This document shows positions 1 through 5,505 of a stretch of DNA of 11,577 bases, in pieces. The notes beneath the pieces are model-generated. The model worked only from the letters and a program-made list of their open reading frames with translations, had not been told where the DNA came from and did no database searches. Source of the stretch: Campylobacteraceae bacterium (GTDB lineage Bacteria > Campylobacterota > Campylobacteria > Campylobacterales > Campylobacteraceae); contig JAISNG010000056.1 in assembly GCA_031276365.1 (NCBI GenBank), positions 1 through 11,577 of the forward strand. Reading direction: 5' to 3'. Numbering within the stretch: the first letter of the stretch is position 1; every line of letters starts with the position of its first letter. A program made the position numbers and the translations under genes.

Positions 1-1435
1 CATTAAATGCAAAATCCACATGAGCTACGGCTTTATCCGTATTCATGGTAATTTTTGAGTAGTAGTTGGCGCCGTTCAAAGTACCTGCCTGCGCATCGCC
101 GCCGTCTGCCCTTGCACCGTAGCATGTACGGTTAGTGCTGCTTCCTGCAGTATCGTCGCTTGAAAAATTCGTGCAGTAGTTTCTTACTATATTTTCTCCG
201 TTGGACAAATATCTAAACGAACCGCCCGAAGCCCAAGTTTGAAATGCACGTTTGCCTTTGATGGTCGGATTTACAACCCTTATATAATATTCGTCGTTTG
301 TTACGCTGTTGAGTATGAAGCTGTAAGCGCCTGACTCCCTTGTTGTCTGTGCGCCGAGAAGGTTATGGCTTTTATCGTAAAGTTCTACCCTAACGCCCTC
401 TATACCATGCGTTTTTTCGCTGTCGTCCAAAACTCCGTCGCCGTTGATATCATTGTAAATATTACCCGTAGCTAATGGAACCAGCTGGCATGACGACAAA
501 TCATTAAAATCACGGTTGGTGTTTCCTATAAGCGAAGAGTTACCATTTACAGGATTTATCTTGTAAATGTTCTGTTGATACATAGCATATAAAAAACCGT
601 TTAAAATCGCCAATCCGCCAGCTTGTACATGTGTTTCACCCGTAAAGACTCCTGTTATTGCTATAACGGTATTGTATTTTCCTGTTTTCATATCTAAGCG
701 CACTATGTAGTTTTTGCCGTCGCTGCCTCTGGCTATGATAAAGGTATTTCCTTCGGCGTCTATTACCATATCCGAAACCGTTTGACCCAAATCAGGCTCC
801 GACGCATCGCTTTTTGTAAATTTAACGCTTCTTGCAGCTCCTGTGAGCGGATTTATGACCGACATAGTAAAAGTGCCTGCAGCGATAGTATCATAATGTC
901 CAGATGAGAGATATATCTCACCCGTAAACTGATTTACCTCTCCTCCTGCTGACTCTCTGCCCTCAAGACCTGCTGCGTTATAATTTACAAATCTATTAGG
1001 GTCATTCTCATCTACTCCAGAAATAAAATACTTCGGTCTTCTAGGAGATGCGGTATCGGTAATAAGCCATTCATGATATCTCCATTTATATACCCTAATC
1101 TCATTTGTAACGCCTCCGCTGCCGTCAGGCGCATATCCGATAGCAAGCGTAGAATGTATATCATGGCTGTTACTCGCGCTATTCTGAAAGGCTATATTTG
1201 TAGATGTAAAATCGACTCGTGTACTTATATCATCAAACTTATGCACTACGCTTCCAGACTGTCCATTATCTGATATAGCGTAAACGGAATTGCAGTCAAC
1301 GGTAGGGGCGGCATTTGCATATGAAGCAGATATGAAAAAAGCAAAAAGCACGGAGGCAAATATTTTGAACCGTTTTTGCATATAATTGTTAGAAATATAT
1401 AAAATTTGATATAAACTTAAACATAAACTCTTCAT
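1..1435 (-). CDS. Exported SdrB-domain surface protein, N-terminal part (3' end outside window)
   Basis: An uninterrupted minus-strand frame of 478 codons runs off the window edge, so the protein is partial. The ATG at 1435-1433 is chosen because AGGAG (1446-1442) lies 6 nt upstream; a second ATG at codon 19 has no ribosome site. Residues 1-42 form a signal peptide: an unusually long N-region, KRFK at 21-24, a hydrophobic core, then a cleavage site near ANA/AP. Residues about 190-310 contain propeller-like strands (SDMVIDAEGNTF, YIVRLDMKTGKY, LYAMYQQNIYKI). Residues 324-390 match the SdrD/SdrB B-repeat style (GNIYNDINGDGVLDDSE, GVRVELYD), with a canonical 12-residue calcium loop at 329-340 (D329, N331, D333, G334, D337, E340). 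Such proteins are surface or secreted, often adhesive. The exact role and secretion route are unknown because the C-terminus is missing. It is transcribed divergently from the metabolic gene run. Confidence 0.85.
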   Translation of the reverse strand, partial: MKSLCLSLYQILYISNNYMQKRFKIFASVLFAFFISASYANAAPTVDCNSVYAISDNGQSGSVVHKFDDISTRVDFTSTNIAFQNSASNSHDIHSTLAIGYAPDGSGGVTNEIRVYKWRYHEWLITDTASPRRPKYFISGVDENDPNRFVNYNAAGLEGRESAGGEVNQFTGEIYLSSGHYDTIAAGTFTMSVINPLTGAARSVKFTKSDASEPDLGQTVSDMVIDAEGNTFIIARGSDGKNYIVRLDMKTGKYNTVIAITGVFTGETHVQAGGLAILNGFLYAMYQQNIYKINPVNGNSSLIGNTNRDFNDLSSCQLVPLATGNIYNDINGDGVLDDSEKTHGIEGVRVELYDKSHNLLGAQTTRESGAYSFILNSVTNDEYYIRVVNPTIKGKRAFQTWASGGSFRYLSNGENIVRNYCTNFSSDDTAGSSTNRTCYGARADGGDAQAGTLNGANYYSKITMNTDKAVAHVDFAFN

Positions 1436-1441
1436 GTAACT

Positions 1442-1446
1442 CTCCT
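1442..1446 (-). promoter_or_regulatory. Ribosome binding site of the SdrB-domain gene
   Basis: On the minus strand AAAGGAGA occupies 1448-1441, with AGGAG at 1446-1442 and 6 nt to the ATG at 1435. This decides for the long signal-peptide form over the internal ATG at 1381-1379, which has no purine-rich sequence before it. Confidence 0.8.
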
Positions 1447-1466
1447 TTGTCATTGTCATTTTGGTT

Positions 1467-1494
1467 ATAATAATCTTCCGATTATTACACACAA
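1467..1494 (-). promoter_or_regulatory. Candidate sigma-70 promoter of the SdrB-domain gene with palindromic operator
   Basis: Read on the minus strand, TTGTGT (1494-1489) is followed after 16 nt by TATTAT (1472-1467), giving a start point near 1460 and a leader of about 25 nt. A perfect palindrome with 8-bp arms, TAATAATC-TTCC-GATTATTA, spans 1468-1487 and so fills the spacer and most of the -10 box, the usual position for a repressor site. The -35 match is weak (3 of 6) and the region is AT-rich, so this is a prediction only. Confidence 0.35.
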
Positions 1495-1620
1495 AACAAA
1501 TATGTCTGCTTGAATTTAGAATGTATTCTATATTCATAGTCTAAGCAATATCTATCACTAACCTTGTTATTTTCTTAAAATAATCTGCTTTTGAAACAAG
1601 TTCTATGGTATTTTGTCTCA

Positions 1621-1660
1621 AAAGTTATAAAATTGATAGTTAAAGTTTTTAAATTGATGG
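1621..1660. repeat. Tandem 19-bp direct repeat with 21-bp period
   Basis: AAAGTTATAAAATTGATAG at 1621-1639 and AAAGTTTTTAAATTGATGG at 1642-1660 agree at 16 of 19 positions and start exactly 21 bp apart, two helical turns. No third copy was seen on either side. The arrangement resembles binding sites of dimeric DNA-binding regulators such as OmpR-family response regulators. It lies about 190-230 bp upstream of the SdrB-domain gene start. Function is inferred from geometry only. Confidence 0.5.
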
Positions 1661-1774
1661 ACTATAACAACCGTATCCGCACAAAATAATTTAATAAAAT
1701 ATTTTATTTGTAAAATTTTGTTTTACGCAATACGCTATATCATGAATATATATCTTTATAAACGTTTTTTATGG

Positions 1775-1805
1775 GCGTTTTTGATAAAACCATACACAAA
1801 AACGC
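1775..1805. repeat. 9-bp inverted repeat (hairpin)
   Basis: GCGTTTTTG (1775-1783) and CAAAAACGC (1797-1805) are perfect reverse complements separated by 13 nt; two further G-T pairs could extend the stem outward. No T-run follows directly on the plus strand, so it is not a good terminator for that direction. It could be a regulator site or part of an untranslated RNA. Confidence 0.4.
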
Positions 1806-1856
1806 TTTGCGCGGCTGTTTTTAGTTTTTCAATAAATATGGTATTTTGACAAATTT

Positions 1857-1950
1857 TGTCTCAAGAGGCAGATTTTTATGCTGACATTCCGAACTGTTTT
1901 GCTGCAAACTAACGGATATTTTTTAGATTTTGATGCGGCGGCTTGAGACA
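1857..1950. repeat. 94-bp segment bounded by 9-bp inverted repeats
   Basis: TGTCTCAAG (1857-1865) and CTTGAGACA (1942-1950) are perfect reverse complements. Inside are nested pairings TCCG/CGGA (1888-1891 with 1913-1916) and GTTT/AAAC (1896-1899 with 1906-1909), and near-identical words AGATTTTTATGC (1870-1881) and AGATTTTGATGC (1925-1936) sit near the two ends. It could be a small non-autonomous mobile element remnant or a structured RNA. No flanking target duplication was found, so neither reading is established. Confidence 0.35.
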
Positions 1951-1951
1951 C

Positions 1952-2089
1952 TTACGACAATAACTCAAAGTATAAAATCAGCTTTGCAAATTCATTAAAT
2001 CCCTCAACTACATAATCTATATCAAACTTTTGTGCGGCAATTCGGATATGCAAAGCATTATGAAAAAGCTCTAAACTATATATATTCAA
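1952..2089 (-). CDS. Possible small protein of 45 residues, unknown function
   Basis: A minus-strand frame starts with TTG at 2089-2087, preceded by GGAG (2101-2098) at 8 nt, and stops with TAA at 1954-1952. The product reads (M)NIYSLELFHNALHI, then RIAAQKFDIDYVVEGF, then NEFAKLILYFELLS. It has a balanced, helix-friendly composition with alternating acidic and hydrophobic residues, unlike random translation of AT-rich DNA, which would be rich in K, N and I. A promoter of the form TTGTCT-N17-TATGTT lies upstream on the same strand (2147-2119). No family is recognised. It may be a true small gene, or the surviving end of a decayed larger gene, since an in-frame TAA sits two codons before the TTG. 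Confidence is limited by its shortness and TTG start. Confidence 0.4.
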   Translation of the reverse strand: MNIYSLELFHNALHIRIAAQKFDIDYVVEGFNEFAKLILYFELLS

Positions 2090-2148
2090 ACTTTATACTC
2101 CGCTAAAATAAAAAGCTCTCAAACATATATCCAATCAAACTCTTAGAC

Positions 2149-2177
2149 AAAAAACGCGCGCGAAGCTGTCGTTTTTT
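2149..2177. terminator. Weak A/T-flanked hairpin, possible terminator
   Basis: AAAAAACG (2149-2156) can pair with CGTTTTTT (2170-2177) around a 13-nt loop, with T-runs on the outgoing side of both strands. The stem is mostly A-T, so stability is low. It lies between the divergently read small frame and the trpB promoter, where it could limit read-through in either direction. Confidence 0.2.
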
Positions 2178-2211
2178 TCTCTTTTTAACGGTGGATTAAA
2201 AAGTTGTGTCG

Positions 2212-2217
2212 TATAAT
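2212..2217 (+). promoter_or_regulatory. -10 box of the trpB-mqnE gene run
   Basis: A perfect TATAAT lies 28 nt before the trpB ATG, predicting a start point near 2224 and a leader of about 22 nt. No good -35 box is found at 16-18 nt upstream, which is common in Campylobacterota sigma-70 promoters. Because the TTG at 2204 would lie upstream of this start point, the box also supports the ATG at 2246 as the real start of trpB. Confidence 0.5.
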
Positions 2218-2245
2218 CTTTCAATTTTTTCTTCAAGGCTGTAAC

Positions 2246-3460
2246 ATGCAAGTAAAACCCTATCTTAGACAATTTCCTGATAACGAAGGTTATTTTGGAA
2301 AGTTTGGCGGCGTTTATCTTCCCGATGATTTGGCGCGCGAGTGCAAAAAGATTGAAGAGGCGTATCTTAAAATCGCAAATTCTCATGATTTTATTATGAA
2401 ATTGCGTGATATCCGAAAACATTTTCAAGGCAGACCAACTCCCGTATATTATGCAAAAAGGCTCACTGAAAATGTCGGCGGAGCGAGGATTTATCTAAAG
2501 CGGGAGGATTTGAACCACACGGGCGCACATAAACTCAACCACTGCATGGGAGAGGCGCTTTTGGCTTCTTACATGGGCAAAAAAAAGCTTATAGCAGAGA
2601 CAGGCGCGGGACAGCATGGAGTGGCTCTTGCTACGGCAGCAGCTTATTTTGGCTTGGAGTGCGAAATACACATGGGTGAGGTTGATATCAAAAAAGAGCA
2701 TCCGAACGTGATAAGAATGAAAATGCTTGGAGCTAACGTCATACCTGTAAATAAGGGGCAAAAAACTCTCAAAGAGGCTGTGGATTCGGCATTTGAAGCA
2801 TACATGGGAAATACTGAAGAGTGCTTTTACGCGATAGGCTCGGTTGTAGGTCCTCATCCGTTTCCGATGATGGTCAGGGATTTTCAAAGCGTGGTAGGAT
2901 TTGAAGCAAAAGAGCAGTTTGTACAGATGACAGGCATTTTACCAGATAATCTGGTCGCATGTGTCGGCGGCGGCAGTAATGCTATGGGAATTTTCAGTGC
3001 GTTTATAGAAGAACCATGCGAACTTTACGGAGTTGAGCCGCTTGGGCGCGGAACAAAACTTGGCGAACATGCGGCGAGCCTAAAATACGGCGTTGAGGGA
3101 ATACTGCACGGATTTAATTCAATGGTGCTTTTGGACGAAAATAACGAACCTGCAAAAGTGCATTCCGTAGCAAGCGGACTTGATTATCCATCGGTCGGAC
3201 CAGAACATGCACACTTGCATTCGCGCGGCAGACTAAGGCTTGGCGGAGCAACGGATGACGAGGCGATAATGGCGTTTTACAAGCTTTGTAGATTTGAGGG
3301 GATAATCCCTGCGCTTGAAAGCGCGCATGCTGTGGCATTTGCTATGAAGCTTGCCAAAGAAAAACCTTATGAATCCATACTTGTAAACCTAAGTGGACGC
3401 GGCGATAAAGATATAGACTTTATCTATGAAAATTATCCGCCAGAAAAATTTGCCTTATAA
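2246..3460 (+). CDS. trpB: Tryptophan synthase beta chain (TrpB-type, PLP-dependent)
   Basis: 404 residues, typical for TrpB, a cytoplasmic PLP enzyme that condenses indole with L-serine to give tryptophan. Visible landmarks: FGKFGG near 18-22, GRPTPVYYAKRL (62-73), the PLP lysine K96 in HTGAHKLNH, catalytic glutamate E118 in AETGAGQHG, PLP-phosphate loop GGGSN (241-245), D313 in GLDYPSVGP, E358 in EGIIPALESAHA, and S383 in LSGRGDKD. These match the E. coli enzyme in order, and the COMM-domain region is present, so this is TrpB1-like rather than the longer TrpB2. Departures: HKLN instead of HKTN or HKIN, and GRLRLGGATDDEA where E. coli has GRADYVSITDDEA. An upstream in-frame TTG (2204) is rejected because it precedes the -10 box. 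No trpA is present in the window. The stop overlaps the mqnE start by one base. Confidence 0.93.
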   Translation: MQVKPYLRQFPDNEGYFGKFGGVYLPDDLARECKKIEEAYLKIANSHDFIMKLRDIRKHFQGRPTPVYYAKRLTENVGGARIYLKREDLNHTGAHKLNHCMGEALLASYMGKKKLIAETGAGQHGVALATAAAYFGLECEIHMGEVDIKKEHPNVIRMKMLGANVIPVNKGQKTLKEAVDSAFEAYMGNTEECFYAIGSVVGPHPFPMMVRDFQSVVGFEAKEQFVQMTGILPDNLVACVGGGSNAMGIFSAFIEEPCELYGVEPLGRGTKLGEHAASLKYGVEGILHGFNSMVLLDENNEPAKVHSVASGLDYPSVGPEHAHLHSRGRLRLGGATDDEAIMAFYKLCRFEGIIPALESAHAVAFAMKLAKEKPYESILVNLSGRGDKDIDFIYENYPPEKFAL

Positions 3461-4545
3461 TGATGAATATTATAGATAAACTTGAGAAAAACGCAAGGCT
3501 TGATTTTGACGATGCACTTGCTTTGTATGAACTTGACCTCTTTACGCTCGGGCATTTTGCCAATCTGCGGCGAATGCGCATGTGGGGCAAAAAGGTCTAT
3601 TTTAACATCAACCGCCATATAAATCCTACAAATATCTGTAAGGATATATGCAAATTTTGCGCGTTTTCTGCAAACAGAAAAAACCCAAATCCTTACAAAT
3701 ATACAAAAGAGGAAGTTTTGCAAATCGCCGCCGATGCCTATGGGCGCGGCATCAAAGAGATACACATAGTCTCCGCGCATAATAAAGAATATGATTTATA
3801 TTGGTATCTTGACGTTTTCAAAAAGATAAAAGCCGATTTTCCAAAACTTCACATAAAGGCTTTGACTGCGGCTGAAGTGCATTTTTTATCAACTCTGCAT
3901 GGTTTTAGCTACGATACAATAGTAGAGATGATGATAGAAGCAGGTGTTGACTCTATGCCTGGAGGCGGAGCTGAGATATTTGATGAAAAGATAAGAGCTT
4001 ATATCTGTAAAGGAAAAGTAACTTCTGAAAATTGGCTCAAAATTCATAAGATTTGGCACAAAAAGGGCAAATTTTCAAATGCTACGATGCTTTTTGGGCA
4101 TGTGGAGGGGAAAAAAGAGAGGATTGACCATATGCTCAGACTTCGCGATGTTCAGGATAGAACGGGCGGATTTAACGCGTTTATCCCGCTTGTTTATCAA
4201 AGGGACAATAACTATCTGAAAGTAGAGAATTTTTTAGGCTCGCAGGAGATTTTGAAAACCATAGCCGTAAGCAGGCTTGTGCTTGACAATATCCCTCACA
4301 TAAAAGCTTACTGGGCTACGGCGACCTTGAGTCTGGCGATGGTGGCGCAGGAGTTTGGCGCAGATGATTTGGACGGAACGATAGAGAGAGAAGCCATACA
4401 GAGCGCAGGCGGTGCAAAAAGTGCGGACGGACAGGCTTTGCAGGATTTTCTGGATATTATCATAACAAGCGGTTTTACGCCAATTGAACGCGACAGCCTC
4501 TATAATGAACTGAGGATTTACGAGGAGACAGGCTGTGTTTGTTAA
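3460..4545 (+). CDS. mqnE: Aminofutalosine synthase (radical SAM, menaquinone synthesis)
   Basis: 361 residues, normal for MqnE. The enzyme joins the chorismate-derived 3-[(1-carboxyvinyl)oxy]benzoate to S-adenosylmethionine to make aminofutalosine in the futalosine route to menaquinone. The radical-SAM cluster motif C-x3-C-x2-C is at C60, C64 and C67 (NICKDICKFCAF). Further family motifs are EIHIVSAHN (100-108), SMPGGGAEIF (165-174), NATMLFGHVE (207-216) and RDVQDRTGGFNAFIPL (229-244). The NATML-GH wording and the PIERDSLYN ending fit MqnE better than the related MqnC. There is no clear ribosome site; the ATG overlaps the trpB TAA by one base (TAATG), which suggests translational coupling. 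A second ATG follows immediately at 3463 and cannot be excluded as the start. Confidence 0.93.
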   Translation: MMNIIDKLEKNARLDFDDALALYELDLFTLGHFANLRRMRMWGKKVYFNINRHINPTNICKDICKFCAFSANRKNPNPYKYTKEEVLQIAADAYGRGIKEIHIVSAHNKEYDLYWYLDVFKKIKADFPKLHIKALTAAEVHFLSTLHGFSYDTIVEMMIEAGVDSMPGGGAEIFDEKIRAYICKGKVTSENWLKIHKIWHKKGKFSNATMLFGHVEGKKERIDHMLRLRDVQDRTGGFNAFIPLVYQRDNNYLKVENFLGSQEILKTIAVSRLVLDNIPHIKAYWATATLSLAMVAQEFGADDLDGTIEREAIQSAGGAKSADGQALQDFLDIIITSGFTPIERDSLYNELRIYEETGCVC

Positions 4546-5029
4546 TGAAGCGATTTCAAAAGAGCAATACGAAGCGCACAATATGAAGGCTATAGATATA
4601 AGATGGCGTTTTGGCATACCTATCATGGATTGGACGATAGACAAACAAAACAATATCTGGCTCAGGCTCTGCCACAAAAAAATAGATACAGACAACGGCA
4701 AAAGAGAGATTGACGCCACTTGGATTTTTTATTATAAATGTGTGCTTTTTACGGTTTTTACAAGACAAATGAGTGCGCCAAAACATAGAATAGGATTGGA
4801 AAATTACGCTTGCATGGAGATACTTGATATATACATAGGAGATAGATATCGTCAGGGAAATGTCAATAAACTTTTTCCAGTTGAGTTTCCTAAAGAGTTT
4901 GCACCTCAAAAAAATCAAATACTGCAAAGTTTTAAAAAAGCTCTTGAAGTCTCAAATGCGGGACTTGGTATGGCTTCAACTACAAAAGAGTTTATAGTTG
5001 ATTTGATATACGAAGGGGAGTTAGTATAA
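4535..5029 (+). CDS. Uncharacterised 164-residue protein
   Basis: Family not recognised. It starts with GTG at 4535, overlapping the end of mqnE by 11 bp, with AGGAG (4523-4527) 7 nt upstream, so it is clearly translated as part of the same run. The protein is probably cytosolic: no signal peptide or membrane segment is apparent. Notable segments are the aromatic-rich RWRFGIPIMDW (23-33), IWLRLCHKK (41-49) and ATWIFYYKCVLFTVF (61-75), and a lysine-rich, helical C-terminal half (FPKEFAPQKNQILQSFKKAL, 118-137). The N-terminal half suggests a small beta-rich fold, but this is only an impression from residue pattern. Its position directly behind mqnE makes a role linked to menaquinone or aromatic metabolism possible, with no direct evidence. 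Confidence 0.85.
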   Translation: MFVNEAISKEQYEAHNMKAIDIRWRFGIPIMDWTIDKQNNIWLRLCHKKIDTDNGKREIDATWIFYYKCVLFTVFTRQMSAPKHRIGLENYACMEILDIYIGDRYRQGNVNKLFPVEFPKEFAPQKNQILQSFKKALEVSNAGLGMASTTKEFIVDLIYEGELV

Positions 5030-5030
5030 A
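5003..5030 (+). promoter_or_regulatory. Candidate internal sigma-70 promoter before the PNPOx-like gene
   Basis: TTGATA (5003-5008) and TATAAA (5025-5030) are separated by 16 nt, a good sigma-70 match lying in the last codons of the preceding gene. Transcription would begin near 5038, about 36 nt before the ATG at 5074. This is the largest gap (44 nt) inside the gene run before the glycosyltransferase, consistent with a separate start of transcription. Confidence 0.4.
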
Positions 5031-5073
5031 ATCTATACCATAAAAATATGACCAAATAATACAGGAGGAAAAA

Positions 5074-5496
5074 ATGAGCGGCATACAAGAAGTGATAGAC
5101 TTTTTAAATAAAGCGGGCGTTTTTTACGTCGGAACAGTTGATGGCGAGAGCAAGCCTCACGTGCGTCCTTTTAGTTTTGTCATGGAGTGGAACGGCAGGC
5201 TTACATTTATCACAAACAACCAAAAAGAGGTTTACAAACAGCTCAGCGCAAATCCTTACGTTGATATCTGCGCGTTTACATCTGATAGTCAATGGATACG
5301 CATAAGCGGCAAAATAAGACTTTTTCAAAGCATTGAAGCAAATAAAAAATCGCTTGAAATTGAACCTAATCTTAAAAATTTATACAGCGATGAAAACAAT
5401 CCGATACTTGCGCATTTCTCTTATGAAAGCGGTGAAGCGGCGTTTTGGTCGTTTGAGAGCGGCGGCAAGCCTTTTAAAATTATTGCATTAAATTAG
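5074..5496 (+). CDS. Pyridoxamine 5'-phosphate oxidase-like flavin split-barrel protein
   Basis: 140 residues, matching small members of the PNPOx-like split-barrel family. The pattern is diagnostic: VIDFLNKAGVFYVGTVDGE, then KPHVRPFSFVMEWNGRLTFIT (residues about 26-46), then KEVYKQLSANPYVDICAF (50-67), then WIRISGKIRL (73-82). In relatives these segments bind FMN and form a homodimer; substrates vary widely and many members bind other cofactors, so it should not be called PdxH, which is about 210 residues. The ribosome site AGGAGG (5063-5068) is the strongest in the window, 5 nt from ATG, which suggests high expression. The stop overlaps the ribosome site of the next gene. A soluble cytoplasmic protein is expected. 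Confidence 0.85.
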   Translation: MSGIQEVIDFLNKAGVFYVGTVDGESKPHVRPFSFVMEWNGRLTFITNNQKEVYKQLSANPYVDICAFTSDSQWIRISGKIRLFQSIEANKKSLEIEPNLKNLYSDENNPILAHFSYESGEAAFWSFESGGKPFKIIALN

Positions 5497-5505
5497 GAGA
5501 ACAGT

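Larger units (their letters stand above)
1436..1951. other. Gene-free AT-rich intergenic stretch
   Basis: No open frame with a ribosome site or convincing protein-like sequence was found here on either strand. It holds the leader and promoter of the minus-strand gene, a tandem direct repeat (1621-1660), two copies each of TATGGTATTTTG (1604-1615, 1837-1848) and TTTTGTCTCAA (1611-1621, 1854-1864), a 9-bp hairpin (1775-1805) and a 94-bp segment with inverted-repeat ends (1857-1950). The recurring short words suggest regulatory sites or remnants of a decayed element. Confidence 0.6.

Noticed and set aside
1073..1273. Plus-strand frame of 66 codons
   Set aside because: It is antisense to the well-supported exported protein on the minus strand.
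1857..1950. Complete insertion sequence
   Set aside because: No transposase frame, no flanking target duplication and only 94 bp; kept as an unexplained inverted-repeat segment.
2204..2245. Longer start of trpB at TTG 2204
   Set aside because: It overlaps the TATAAT box (2212-2217), has no ribosome site, and the extra residues (CRIIFQFFLQGCN) do not fit the TrpB N-terminus; ATG 2246 is preferred.
1436..2245. CRISPR array, tRNA or amino-acid leader (T-box or trp attenuator) in the gap
   Set aside because: No regularly spaced direct repeats with spacers, no tRNA-like cloverleaf and no Trp-rich leader peptide before trpB were seen.
2495..2887. Minus-strand open frame of 130 codons inside trpB
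   Set aside because: It is the antisense of a strongly conserved enzyme, with C/H/R-rich composition and no ribosome site.
4234..4927. Two overlapping minus-strand frames opposite mqnE and the 164-residue gene
   Set aside because: Both are shadows of genes with clear plus-strand signals and have no protein-like features of their own.
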